The position numbers and the translations under genes are program-made. Below, in pieces: positions 1 to 8,495 of a stretch of 64,000 bases of DNA; within the stretch, counting starts at the first letter, position 1, and every line of letters starts with the position of its first letter. The notes beneath the pieces are model-generated. The model saw nothing but the letters and a program-made list of their open reading frames with translations. It did no database searches and was not told where the DNA came from. Where the stretch lies: positions 1 to 64,000 of the forward strand of contig JAZORR010000011.1 in assembly GCA_045656705.1 (NCBI GenBank). Reading direction: 5' to 3'. The stretch comes from RGIG4576 sp045656705. GTDB lineage: Bacteria > Bacteroidota > Bacteroidia > Bacteroidales > Muribaculaceae.

Positions 1-41
1 GATTACTAGATGAGTATATTAAAAGGCGCTATTAAGCGCAA

Positions 42-75
42 ATATTCCCATAGGGGCGCGCACCTATGGGAATAT
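42..75. repeat. 13-bp perfect inverted repeat with GC-rich loop
   Basis: The arms at 42-54 and 63-75 are perfectly complementary, and the 8-base loop is GGCGCGCA, unusually GC-rich for this window. No T-run follows directly, so it is a poor intrinsic terminator in either direction. With the repeated TACTTTTTGTC motif just to the right it may belong to the end of an insertion sequence lying to the left. That assignment is inference. Confidence 0.55.
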
Positions 76-82
76 CTATCAT

Positions 83-133
83 ACTTTTTGTCTACTAAGA
101 GTTTTTACTCTAATTTTATCCTACTTTTTGTCC
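83..133. mobile_element. Possible IS21-like terminal repeats (partial)
   Basis: Two copies of an 11-base motif, TACTTTTTGTC, lie at 83-93 and 123-133, each preceded by TATC plus one variable base. Read on the minus strand this is GACAAAAAGTA twice, about 40 bases apart. IS21-family elements are known to carry several short internally repeated motifs at each end, which this resembles. No transposase is visible because the element would lie left of the window. The call rests on pattern only. Confidence 0.25.
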
Positions 134-424
134 AGGTAACCTAAATAAACAATACGCATTCTGCCTAAATTGAAAGGATTATAATAGATGCGTGAAATAA
201 AAGTAGTTTATATTCAATTTTGGTTAATTGCCTGTTTTGGTGGAAATAATGCTGTATTCGATAATTCAATGCCTATAACATTGGTTTATTTGAGGAACTT
301 GGAGTGATAATTTAAAATTGTGTGTTTTGATTAATAATATATACTGATATTAATTAATAAAATAACATTCATTATATTGATGATGCAATCTCACAATTAC
401 CCCAATGATGTAGAATATTCATAC

Positions 425-456
425 ATAAAAAAGTCCAAAGTTTATATTGGACTTTC
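425..456 (-). terminator. Rho-independent terminator of the HU/SPOR gene
   Basis: AAAGTCCAA (430-438) pairs with TTGGACTTT (447-455). On the minus strand the stem runs straight into a T-rich tail, 23 bases after the stop codon of the minus-strand gene to the right. Confidence 0.75.
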
Positions 457-478
457 ACCTTATCTAAACTAATATCTA

Positions 479-1414
479 TTACTTGATTCTGCAAACCCAT
501 TCGTCGCTATTGGCGTATTTTGACTCCTTGAGTGTAATCATTTCATTATAAGTTCCACGTGCTATATATACGCGATATTTCTGGGTTGATTTGAATATTT
601 CGCAGTTAGTTAGGTTTTCTTCTTTAATAAACTGTTCGGCTTGTTCTTTGGTAGCTAATGAGGCTACTACTAAGCAATAATTTCCTGAGTTTAAAAGATA
701 GATGTTGGATTCATTACTTGTTTCTAATGAAAGTTCTTCTTCCTCTTGAATATTTGAAATTTCAAGCATACTTGGTATACCTATATAAAGATCTTGATTT
801 TCATTCACCTTTATTTGTTTAATTGTGAAGAAATTGAGATTTGCGTAATCTATATCTTCATAATTGATTACAGGTGTTGATAATACAAGCGATAATCCAA
901 TCAGTAAAATAATAGATGCAGCCACTTGTGCGAATCGATAAATGAAACTTCTTTGTGGTTGTACTATTGTTGACTTTGGGTTGATGTCTGTAGTTTGAAG
1001 CTCAGAAAGAGGAACTAATTTGATTTGTGACAAACCAAAATATTCATTCTGAGTCATCTTGGTAGGAAATGGATAAAACAAAAGTTTATTATATTCTAAA
1101 CTGAAAAATCCCAATCTACCTACAGGCACTTCTCCGTCATGTTCTATTTGCGAATGAAGAGAATGAACATATTTGTTGATTAATTCATTTGCAACATCAT
1201 AACTGATACCTTCTTTTCTAGCAATAGATTGCGCTAATAGGCCATCATTATTACTAATAGCCGAATTAAAAGATATGTTACGAGTAATAGATTCTGTTAT
1301 TTCATTGTTATTCTTGTGAGATGAATATTGTGCAACAAACGCACCAAAACCTGGCACGATTACGCAATCGTGCTCACGAGTTAAGTATTCAATATGGTCT
1401 AACAATGAAATCAT
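479..1414 (-). CDS. CCDC81-type HU domain / SPOR domain membrane protein
   Basis: This 311-residue protein has the architecture of Bacteroidota HU-CCDC81 proteins. Residues 1-125 form an HU-like DNA-binding-fold module typified by the VIVPGFGAFVAQY and GRLGFFSLEYN segments. One membrane helix follows (about 159-179). The C-terminal 70 residues (about 243-311), starting NYCLVVASLATKEQAEQF, look like a SPOR domain, which in other proteins binds denuded peptidoglycan glycans. The likely topology is cytoplasmic N-terminus and periplasmic SPOR domain, linking an HU-fold module to the cell wall. The exact role of this family is not established. A perfect promoter lies so close to the start that the mRNA may be leaderless. 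The TPR gene upstream on the same strand ends 36 bases before it. Confidence 0.75.
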   Translation of the reverse strand: MISLLDHIEYLTREHDCVIVPGFGAFVAQYSSHKNNNEITESITRNISFNSAISNNDGLLAQSIARKEGISYDVANELINKYVHSLHSQIEHDGEVPVGRLGFFSLEYNKLLFYPFPTKMTQNEYFGLSQIKLVPLSELQTTDINPKSTIVQPQRSFIYRFAQVAASIILLIGLSLVLSTPVINYEDIDYANLNFFTIKQIKVNENQDLYIGIPSMLEISNIQEEEELSLETSNESNIYLLNSGNYCLVVASLATKEQAEQFIKEENLTNCEIFKSTQKYRVYIARGTYNEMITLKESKYANSDEWVCRIK

Positions 1415-1418
1415 GTAA

Positions 1419-1450
1419 CAAATTTACAACATTTTTAAAGAATTTGCAAA
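1419..1450 (-). promoter_or_regulatory. Bacteroidota promoter abutting the HU/SPOR start
   Basis: On the minus strand TTTG (1450-1447) and TAAATTTG (1426-1419) are separated by exactly 20 bases, the consensus arrangement. The last G lies five bases before the A of the ATG at 1414, so the predicted transcription start coincides with the start codon. Confidence 0.65.
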
Positions 1451-2269
1451 TTATTTAGTATTTAAATACTTTTCTACTTCTATTTTATCGTAACCTAATT
1501 TTACAGCCATATCAATATTTTGCTCCATATCCTTATATTGATATTGAGCCTTGTTAAGCTTCGCTTTTAATATATACAGAAAACCATCATTAGGAGCAAG
1601 CGAAATAGCCTTCTTTAAATCGTCTGAAGCTTCATTATATTTCTTTAGACCAAGATAGCACTCTGCCCTATTGGAAAAGTCTAAAGAATTTTGGCGATGA
1701 TTAATCAATTCGGTGTAGATTTGGACCGCTCGAATATAATCCTCATTTTCTTTATACCAAAGTGCCAACCCTTCGCGTCCTACCCCAGAATATGGATTAT
1801 AGTGAAGAATATAATCAAAATCTTCTTTTGCAGTCTTCATATTTCCTAATCTTATTGATAGCATTCCATGGAAGTATCTCGATTCTTCGTCCTTTTCATC
1901 AATTAATAAAAGACGTTCAAAGTCATCTTTGGCTTTATCAATGCTATCAAGTTCTAAGTATAGAGAAGCTCTATTTCGAATTAATGTTGTTGCATTTGGA
2001 GTAATATGGATAGCAAATGAGTAATTTTTGATAGCTTCAGAATATTTCCCTTGATTTCGTTGTATTGTAGCCAAATTTGAGATAATAAGGCTATTGTTAT
2101 TATCGTCAGGATATGATTGTAATATTTTAATTAGAAATTTTTCAGCTTGCTCCCAATTCTCTTTTTTAATACAATTTTCAACCGAATCAATAAGGTTATA
2201 ATAATTTTCTTTTGCCTTTAAGTTATATGAAAACAGAAATAACAATATAGATACTAATATAATACGCAT
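1451..2269 (-). CDS. Exported TPR-repeat protein
   Basis: The product is 272 residues with an N-terminal signal peptide (hydrophobic IILVSILLFLFSYNL, likely cut near residue 19 after LKA) followed by about six tetratricopeptide repeats covering the rest. Examples are the helix pairs beginning at EQAEKFLIKIL, SEAIKNYSFAI, DKAKDDFERLL and NEASDDLKKAI. TPR arrays are protein-binding scaffolds and no catalytic motif is present, so the partner and role are unknown. It probably sits in the periplasm or on the membrane. It precedes the HU/SPOR gene on the same strand, but that gene appears to have its own promoter. A minus-strand CAAATTTA (TAAATTTG box) at 2290-2297 could drive it. Confidence 0.7.
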   Translation of the reverse strand: MRIILVSILLFLFSYNLKAKENYYNLIDSVENCIKKENWEQAEKFLIKILQSYPDDNNNSLIISNLATIQRNQGKYSEAIKNYSFAIHITPNATTLIRNRASLYLELDSIDKAKDDFERLLLIDEKDEESRYFHGMLSIRLGNMKTAKEDFDYILHYNPYSGVGREGLALWYKENEDYIRAVQIYTELINHRQNSLDFSNRAECYLGLKKYNEASDDLKKAISLAPNDGFLYILKAKLNKAQYQYKDMEQNIDMAVKLGYDKIEVEKYLNTK

Positions 2270-2403
2270 TATTCTGATGTTTTTATTTGCAAATTTAATT
2301 AAATAGCTTGAATTTGTTAAGTTGCAAATGCTTATTTTAAAGTTTTTTACAAGAAAAAAGATAAAAAAAATATCTAATCCTATTTGTTTTGCTCATTTTT
2401 TAT

Positions 2404-2411
2404 TATTTTTG
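2404..2411 (+). promoter_or_regulatory. TAnnTTTG promoter box for the transglutaminase operon
   Basis: TATTTTTG lies 26 bases upstream of the ATG at 2438. TTTG motifs occur at 2383-2386 and 2388-2391, somewhat closer than the usual 19-21 bases. No other box of this kind is seen before the three following genes, so it likely drives all of them. Confidence 0.55.
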
Positions 2412-2437
2412 TGTGTTACAAATTTAATTGCTGAAAA

Positions 2438-3856
2438 ATGACTTCTAAATACAAAAAACTATTATCTATAGCTTTATGCACCACTATTGGTGCAACTGGC
2501 TATTCTCAATCATGGAAAAATGAAGCAGTTGCAAAGCTTAACAATGGCGAATTTAAACGTGTGGAAATGATTATTGATGGATTGAGTGATAAGGATAAAA
2601 AAAATCACTTAGTTTTTATTGATTCTCTCCAAACGATGATGAGTCGCATTCGCAATGATTTTAGAATTACTGCTGACGATGGTAAAGCTATGATTAAAGC
2701 AAAAGTGCCTGGTGCTACAGATGAAATGATTTCACAATGGATCGATAAAAAATATATAGAAACTCGAATTATTGATGGTCAAGAATGGTGGTTCAGAAAA
2801 AACAAAAGTAATTTCGAACTTTTAAATAAGGAATTATATGCAGAACAAATAGCTGCAGATAAGAAGAAAGAGTATTCAGATGTGCACAATGTCATCAACC
2901 ACATATTATCTCTTAAAAGAGACGAAAACAATGTGTGTGATTGGAAAAAAGTTGAAATGACTTATTTCTTGGAAGTTCCAGCAAATACTGTTCCTGATGG
3001 TGAAATCATCAGAGCTTGGTTGCCATTTCCTTACGACAATGGCAGACAACGCAATTTCAATCTTACTTCATCTACATCGCCTGTAACACATTCAGTGGGT
3101 AGTGTACACCACACAGTGTATATGGAGCAAAAAGCTGAGAAAGATAAACCTACAAGATTTGAGATTAAGTTTAGTTACGAAGTTGGTGCTCAAGTTTTCT
3201 CTAAAGGTGATATTCTTAGAAATTTAAAACCTTATGACATCAACTCAGACAATTATAAAGATAATACTCGACAAGTATTACCACATATTTTGGTTAATGA
3301 CAAGTATAAGAATCTTGCTTTGTCTATAATAGGTGATGAGAAAAATCCTGTTATACAAGCTTCTATAATTTATGATTGGATTTCCGTTAATTATCCATGG
3401 GCAGGAGCTTTAGATTATAGTACAATTCCTTGTATGCCTGAATATGTATTGAATATTAATCATGGCGATTGTGGACAAGTTGCACTTCTATATATTTCAC
3501 TTTTAAGAAATCTTGGCATTCCTGCACGATGGGAAAGTGGTTGGGAATTCACCGAAACTTGGGCTGGATGGCATGACTGGCTTGAAGTGTATTTTGAAGG
3601 TATAGGATGGGTGCCTTGTGATATGTCAAGAGGAAGAACCACTCATAACGAACCTTTTCAAGATTTCTATAAAACAAGTATTGATGGCTATCGTTTCGCA
3701 ACAAATGAGGGCATAAATGGTGCTTTTTATCCTGAAAAGAAATATCTACGATGTGAAACAGTCGATTTCCAAGCAGGTGAAGTGGAATGGCGTAATGGTA
3801 ACATCACAAAATATAAATCTAAATTAATTGTAAATAAAATAACAACTATAAAATAA
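2438..3856 (+). CDS. Exported transglutaminase-like cysteine protease
   Basis: This 472-residue protein has a signal peptide (cleavage likely after GYSQ near residue 24), an N-terminal helical region, and a transglutaminase-like domain in the C-terminal half. The classical triad is visible: C345 in HGDCGQVALL, H379 in GWHDWLEVYF and D395 in VPCDMSRG. Bacterial members of this superfamily are mostly peptidases rather than cross-linking enzymes. It is followed 11 bases later by an NlpC/P60 peptidase and then by a dipeptide epimerase, so the most economical reading is cleavage of murein-derived or other peptides in the periplasm. The exact substrate is inferred from context only. Confidence 0.75.
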   Translation: MTSKYKKLLSIALCTTIGATGYSQSWKNEAVAKLNNGEFKRVEMIIDGLSDKDKKNHLVFIDSLQTMMSRIRNDFRITADDGKAMIKAKVPGATDEMISQWIDKKYIETRIIDGQEWWFRKNKSNFELLNKELYAEQIAADKKKEYSDVHNVINHILSLKRDENNVCDWKKVEMTYFLEVPANTVPDGEIIRAWLPFPYDNGRQRNFNLTSSTSPVTHSVGSVHHTVYMEQKAEKDKPTRFEIKFSYEVGAQVFSKGDILRNLKPYDINSDNYKDNTRQVLPHILVNDKYKNLALSIIGDEKNPVIQASIIYDWISVNYPWAGALDYSTIPCMPEYVLNINHGDCGQVALLYISLLRNLGIPARWESGWEFTETWAGWHDWLEVYFEGIGWVPCDMSRGRTTHNEPFQDFYKTSIDGYRFATNEGINGAFYPEKKYLRCETVDFQAGEVEWRNGNITKYKSKLIVNKITTIK

Positions 3857-3867
3857 ATTGAAATTAT

Positions 3868-5013
3868 ATGAAACAATCTATTAAACTTATCGCGTTATCA
3901 TGTGCTTTGGCTTTGGGTAGTTTTTCAACTTTTGCACAAGAGAATGTAAATGATTTATTGAAGGATATTAAAAAAGAAATTGCTCCAGACTCAAGAATTG
4001 CTATTTTCGATCTTACTGCAAATGAAAATAATGGAGAATGGGTGATTAAAGGTAAAGTAGATACAAAGATTCTTAAAGATAATTTATTCAGTAAGTTATC
4101 TGATAAAGGCGTGAAATGTGTAGATAGTGTCTCAGTTCTTGAATTTACTCAAGAAAAGCCATGGGCAGTTGTGAAATTAGCTTTGGCATCGCATCGCACA
4201 GGTGGAAAGCATGCGGCTGAAATGGCTACTCAAACTATTATGGGTACACCAGTTAAGATTCTTGAATATGCTGGTGATTGGGCAAGAGTTCAAGGTCCAG
4301 ATGAATATATATCTTATGTGCCATCTAATTCTCTTCACAAAATGACACAAGAAGAATTTGATAATTGGAAGCAAGCAAAGAGATATATTGTAACTGCTTA
4401 CCAAAGTCGTCTAACCGAAAAACCTGGTAATGACTATACTATTACCGATTTGGTGATGGGTAATATTCTTGAATATAAAGGTAAGAAAGGTAAATATATT
4501 TTATTATCAACACCTGACGGAAGAGAAGGTTACATACACAAGGATGAAGTAAAAGAACTTGCTTCATGGGCCGACCAAAAATTTGATGCTAAACTTATCA
4601 CAAAGGTAGCTCATCGTCTTATGGGGCACGGATATCTTTGGGGTGGTACTACTACCAAAGTTACCGACTGTTCTGGTCTTGTGAAAGTATCATATTTTGC
4701 AAATGGTATTATTCTACATCGTGATGCATCGCAACAAGTATTAATTGGACAAAGAATTGAATCAAGAGATTGGAAAACTGCTAAACTTGGTGACCTTTTG
4801 TTTTGGGGAACAAGAAAAGGTAAGGTTACTCATGTGGGTATATACTTGAAAGATGGTGAATATATTCACTGCTCAGGTAGAGTGAAGATTAATAGTGTAG
4901 ATCCAAATGCAAAGAACTACCTCACTACCCCATTCCTTTCAATCAGCCGTATCGACGGACACATCGGAACAAGAGGTATCACTATGGTTAAGGACCACTC
5001 TTGGTATTTTTAA
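3868..5013 (+). CDS. Exported NlpC/P60 murein-peptide hydrolase with SH3-like domains
   Basis: The protein has 381 residues with a signal peptide ending near AQ-EN (residue 24). Bacterial SH3-like segments occupy the middle (for example around PVKILEYAGDWARVQG and GNILEYKGKKGKYI), and an NlpC/P60 domain occupies the C-terminal third. Catalytic residues are visible: C268 in TDCSGLVKVSYF, H322 in VTHVGIYL and a third polar residue, H334, in YIHCSG. Family members such as YkfC-type enzymes cut after the D-Glu of free murein peptides, releasing L-Ala-D-Glu. The epimerase encoded 33 bases downstream would then convert that dipeptide. The pairing is strong evidence for murein-peptide turnover rather than wall remodelling. 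Confidence 0.85.
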   Translation: MKQSIKLIALSCALALGSFSTFAQENVNDLLKDIKKEIAPDSRIAIFDLTANENNGEWVIKGKVDTKILKDNLFSKLSDKGVKCVDSVSVLEFTQEKPWAVVKLALASHRTGGKHAAEMATQTIMGTPVKILEYAGDWARVQGPDEYISYVPSNSLHKMTQEEFDNWKQAKRYIVTAYQSRLTEKPGNDYTITDLVMGNILEYKGKKGKYILLSTPDGREGYIHKDEVKELASWADQKFDAKLITKVAHRLMGHGYLWGGTTTKVTDCSGLVKVSYFANGIILHRDASQQVLIGQRIESRDWKTAKLGDLLFWGTRKGKVTHVGIYLKDGEYIHCSGRVKINSVDPNAKNYLTTPFLSISRIDGHIGTRGITMVKDHSWYF

Positions 5014-5046
5014 TTAAGATTACTATTACATAAAAACTTATATTAT

Positions 5047-6189
5047 ATGGACAGAAGAAAATTTTTATTGGGCTCAAGTGCAGCCATTATAGCTTCATCG
5101 TCATTGATGTCGTTATCTGCATTTGGATGTAGCACAAAGAAGACTGAAAAAAGTGGTCACTTGATTTTGAGATTCAAACCATACGAGTTGAAATTGAAAC
5201 ATGCATTCAATTTGGCAAAATCAAGCCGAACTACAACACCCGATGTTCAAGTTGAATTGGAATATGATGGTATTGTAGGATATGGTGAAGCATCTATGCC
5301 TCCATATTTGGGTGAAAGTGTGGAAAGTGTAACTACTTTCTTGAGCTCACTTGATTTGGCTCAATTTACAGATCCATTCAGAATTGATGATATTTTATCT
5401 TATGTGGATGGAGTAGCTCCAAACAATAGAGCAGCGAAAGCTTCAATTGATATTGCACTACACGACCTTTTAGGTAAGATTATGGGACAACCTTGGTATA
5501 AGATTTGGGGCTTGTCACCAGAAAAAATCCACCCTACATCATTTACTATAAGTAATGATACTCCTGAAGTGGTGCAACAAAAGATTAAAGAATCTGAACA
5601 ATATAAGGTCCTTAAAGTGAAGATGGGTGTACCTGGGGATAAAGAACTTGTAGAAACTATACGCAAAGCTACTGATAGACCATTGTGTGTAGATGCTAAC
5701 CAAGGTTGGAATTCAAAAGAAGAAGCTCTTAAAATGTGTGAATGGCTTGCAGATAAGAATTGCTTATTTGTGGAGCAACCTATGCCAAAAGAATTACCTC
5801 TTGAAGATACTGCTTGGTTACGCGAACGAAGCCCACTACCTCTAATTGCAGACGAAGCATTCCAACGCCTTCCAGATATTATTAAGTTCCATGAAGTGTA
5901 TGATGGTATCAATATCAAGTTGATGAAGAGTACTGGTATGCATGAAGCATATAAGATGGCTGTATTGGCTAAATCTCTGGGTATGACTGTAATGCTTGGT
6001 TGTATGACTGAAACTTCTTGTGGTATTGCTGCAGCTGCGCAATTGTCACCAATGGTTGATTTTACCGACCTTGATGGTAATGTATTGATTGCAAACGACC
6101 GCTTTGAAGGTTTGATCTTCGAAGATGGTAAGGTGATCCCAGCCGATAAACCTGGTTTGGGTGTATCAATCATCAAAGGAAAGGAATAA
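5047..6189 (+). CDS. Tat-type lipoprotein L-Ala-D/L-Glu dipeptide epimerase
   Basis: An enolase-superfamily protein of 380 residues. The muconate-lactonizing-type barrel motifs are present: KVKMG (catalytic lysine strand), the metal-ligand segments CVDANQGW, FVEQPMP and IADEAF, and the second catalytic lysine in NIKLMKSTG. This set matches dipeptide epimerases that interconvert L-Ala-D-Glu and L-Ala-L-Glu. The N-terminus is distinctive: MDRRKFLLG is a twin-arginine signal and SAFGC ends in a lipobox cysteine (C28), so the enzyme should be exported folded and lipid-anchored. In many bacteria this enzyme is cytoplasmic. It closes a three-gene operon, followed by a terminator. Confidence 0.85.
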   Translation: MDRRKFLLGSSAAIIASSSLMSLSAFGCSTKKTEKSGHLILRFKPYELKLKHAFNLAKSSRTTTPDVQVELEYDGIVGYGEASMPPYLGESVESVTTFLSSLDLAQFTDPFRIDDILSYVDGVAPNNRAAKASIDIALHDLLGKIMGQPWYKIWGLSPEKIHPTSFTISNDTPEVVQQKIKESEQYKVLKVKMGVPGDKELVETIRKATDRPLCVDANQGWNSKEEALKMCEWLADKNCLFVEQPMPKELPLEDTAWLRERSPLPLIADEAFQRLPDIIKFHEVYDGINIKLMKSTGMHEAYKMAVLAKSLGMTVMLGCMTETSCGIAAAAQLSPMVDFTDLDGNVLIANDRFEGLIFEDGKVIPADKPGLGVSIIKGKE

Positions 6190-6207
6190 TATTTTTTACA
6201 TATTAAT

Positions 6208-6238
6208 AAAGAGTCGGCTTTAAAAGTCGACTTTTTAT
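6208..6238 (+). terminator. Terminator after the epimerase gene
   Basis: AAAGAGTCG and CGACTTTTT form a stem with one G-T wobble, and T-rich sequence follows. It separates the murein-peptide operon from dnaG. Confidence 0.7.
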
Positions 6239-6269
6239 TTTTTATGGAGCATATAAAGTTATTTTTTAC

Positions 6270-6277
6270 TAACTTTG
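6270..6277 (+). promoter_or_regulatory. TAnnTTTG promoter box for dnaG
   Basis: TAACTTTG ends 18 bases before the dnaG ATG at 6296, giving a predicted leader of about 14 bases. Confidence 0.6.
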
Positions 6278-6295
6278 TACTGAAAAATAGGAAGT

Positions 6296-8461
6296 ATGAT
6301 AGATAAAGAAACTGTAGCGAAAATTATTGACACTGCCGATATTGTTGAAGTTGTGTCTGATTTTGTTAGTTTGCGCAAAAGAGGCGTAAACTATGTTGGG
6401 TTATGCCCTTTTCATAATGAAAAAACACCTTCATTTAGTGTATCAAAGTCAAAAGGGATTTGCCATTGTTTTAGTTGTGGTAAAGGTGGTAGTCCTGTAA
6501 ATTTCATTATGGAGCATGAACAGTTATCATACTATGAAGCTCTTAAATATCTTGCAAATAAATATCACATTGAAATAAAAGAGAGAGAGTTGACTGATGA
6601 AGAGCGTGCTGCCCAATCAGAGCGAGAAGGTATGCTCATTGTCAATGAATTTGCTACAAACACATTCGAAACTAATCTATATGAAACCCAAGAGGGTAAA
6701 GATATAGGTCTTTCCTACTTTTATGAAAGAGGTTTTAGCGATGTTATAATCAAAAAATTCAGATTAGGATACTCTTTGGAAAATAGTAATGCTTTTTATC
6801 ACACAGCTATATCTAAAGGCTATAATAGGAAGTTCTTATTTGATACAGGTATATGTATCGATGATAAAAGAGGTGGCGGATATGATAGATATAAAGGACG
6901 CGTAGTATTCCCTATTGTCAACGTGGCTGGAAAGGTTATTGCTTTTAGTGCACGCACATTGAAGCAAGATCAAGCTAAATATGTGAATTCTCCCGATTCA
7001 ATAATATATACGAAAGGGAAGGAACTTTATGGATTGTATCAAGCGAAGCATTCAATTGTAAGACAAGATAAATGTTTTCTTGTAGAAGGTAACGCTGATG
7101 TTGTGTCGATGCATCAAGCGGGATTTGACAATACAGTTGCACCCTTAGGTACAGGATTCACAATTAATCAAGTTCAATTATTACATAGATTTACCGAAAA
7201 TGTAACTGTATTATTTGATGGTGATTCAGCTGGTATCAAGGCTGCAGTTAAAGCTGTAAAACTTTTACTACCAGAAGGAATTAATGTAAGAGTTTTGCTT
7301 TTGCCTGATGGAGAGGACCCTGATAGTTTTTCACGAAAGCATAATGCTACTGAATTTCAACAATATATCGACGAACATGAAGAGGATTTTGTTCGTTTCA
7401 TGAAGAGAGTCCTTCTCGGAGAATCAAAAGATCCTATTAAGAAATCTGAAATATTAGGTGATATTTGTAATTCTATTTCTTTAATACCATCTGAGTTACA
7501 AAGAAGTATATATATAAAGGATTGTAGCGAAATATTTGGTGTAGAAGAGAAAATAGTTTCGAGAGAAGTAGCTAAATCTATATCATCAAGAAGAAAAAAA
7601 GAATTAGAGCAAAAGCAGAAAAATGATTCAGCTAATTCAGATATTGAAGATAAATCTGTTGCTCTTGCTCTAGATAGTTCAATTCTATCTGCATCTCATA
7701 ATGGATTGCTTGATAGCTCGAAAAGCAAAGAGATTGTAGATATATTATTCCCATACGAACAGGATATTGTTAGATATATTGTTAAATATGGAATGAGTGA
7801 CTTTTGTGCCCTCAATGATGATGCAACTATGATTTCGCTTTTGCAATATATAAAAGATGAATTCATTATAGACGATTTGAATTTCTCTAATGAGAATCTT
7901 AAATATATATTTAATGTATGTACTTCATACATGGTTGAGTTTGAAGAAGATTATGCAGAATTCCAACAAAAAGTTTTCAATGAAACATCAACTCAATACG
8001 AAGAAGGCATAAAAGAAATAAAACAAAATATTCTTTCTGTACAAGATATTGAACAAAAAGAAAAAGAGCTGCATGCAAAAATAGAATTATTTAAGCATCA
8101 GCAATTCAAGGAATTTAAAATGAATTATCTTGAGAAAAAATTAAATTCTCATCCAGAAGATTTGGTAAGACAAACTGCCCTTGAATTGGTACGAGAGAAG
8201 CATTCATTGAGCAAGATACATTCACGATTTACTAATGTTAAAAGTGATTTTGAAAAATTAGATATTTTAGTGCCACAAGCATTTAATAATTGGAAAAATG
8301 CTTTAATAGAATGTCAAATCAAAGAATGTAAGCAACAAATATCATCTTGTAATGATATGAATGAGATTTCGGAATTAATGAGACAAATTCAAGAGTTTTA
8401 TAATTTACGAAAAGAATTAGCTAAGTATTTAGGTGATAGAGTTGTAAACCCTAAAAATTAA
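6296..8461 (+). CDS. dnaG: DNA primase DnaG
   Basis: This 721-residue primase synthesises RNA primers at the replication fork. The N-terminal CHC2 zinc-binding domain is intact (C37, H40, C58 and C61, seen as CPFH and CFSC). The catalytic core follows, with the TOPRIM metal-binding motifs LVEGNADVV and LFDGDSAG. The remaining C-terminal third is lysine- and glutamate-rich, helical and poorly conserved, as expected for the helicase-interacting region. The protein is longer than the E. coli enzyme (581 residues) because of that C-terminal part. The gene has its own promoter box, and the MFS carrier gene starts 34 bases after its stop. Confidence 0.95.
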   Translation: MIDKETVAKIIDTADIVEVVSDFVSLRKRGVNYVGLCPFHNEKTPSFSVSKSKGICHCFSCGKGGSPVNFIMEHEQLSYYEALKYLANKYHIEIKERELTDEERAAQSEREGMLIVNEFATNTFETNLYETQEGKDIGLSYFYERGFSDVIIKKFRLGYSLENSNAFYHTAISKGYNRKFLFDTGICIDDKRGGGYDRYKGRVVFPIVNVAGKVIAFSARTLKQDQAKYVNSPDSIIYTKGKELYGLYQAKHSIVRQDKCFLVEGNADVVSMHQAGFDNTVAPLGTGFTINQVQLLHRFTENVTVLFDGDSAGIKAAVKAVKLLLPEGINVRVLLLPDGEDPDSFSRKHNATEFQQYIDEHEEDFVRFMKRVLLGESKDPIKKSEILGDICNSISLIPSELQRSIYIKDCSEIFGVEEKIVSREVAKSISSRRKKELEQKQKNDSANSDIEDKSVALALDSSILSASHNGLLDSSKSKEIVDILFPYEQDIVRYIVKYGMSDFCALNDDATMISLLQYIKDEFIIDDLNFSNENLKYIFNVCTSYMVEFEEDYAEFQQKVFNETSTQYEEGIKEIKQNILSVQDIEQKEKELHAKIELFKHQQFKEFKMNYLEKKLNSHPEDLVRQTALELVREKHSLSKIHSRFTNVKSDFEKLDILVPQAFNNWKNALIECQIKECKQQISSCNDMNEISELMRQIQEFYNLRKELAKYLGDRVVNPKN

Positions 8462-8495
8462 ATATATAATATAAACTATAATTTTTTTTAAAAAG

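Larger units (their letters stand above)
1..478. other. Non-coding left edge with hairpin and repeated motif
   Basis: No convincing gene lies here. The first nine bases could be the last codons of an off-window gene (GAT TAC TAG). They are followed by a small GCGCT/AGCGC repeat, a 13-bp perfect inverted repeat (42-54 with 63-75) and two copies of TACTTTTTGTC (83-93 and 123-133). From about 140 to 420 the sequence is AT-rich and featureless apart from a 39-codon open frame that resembles nothing known. A terminator for the minus-strand gene on the right occupies 425-456. Confidence 0.6.

Noticed and set aside
188..307. A 39-codon open frame starting ATG near the left edge.
   Set aside because: It is short, has no family features or promoter box at the right distance, and lies in AT-rich intergenic DNA next to the possible IS end.
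5400..6176. A 258-codon open frame on the minus strand inside the epimerase gene.
   Set aside because: It is a mirror of the well-supported epimerase reading frame; its translation has no domain features.
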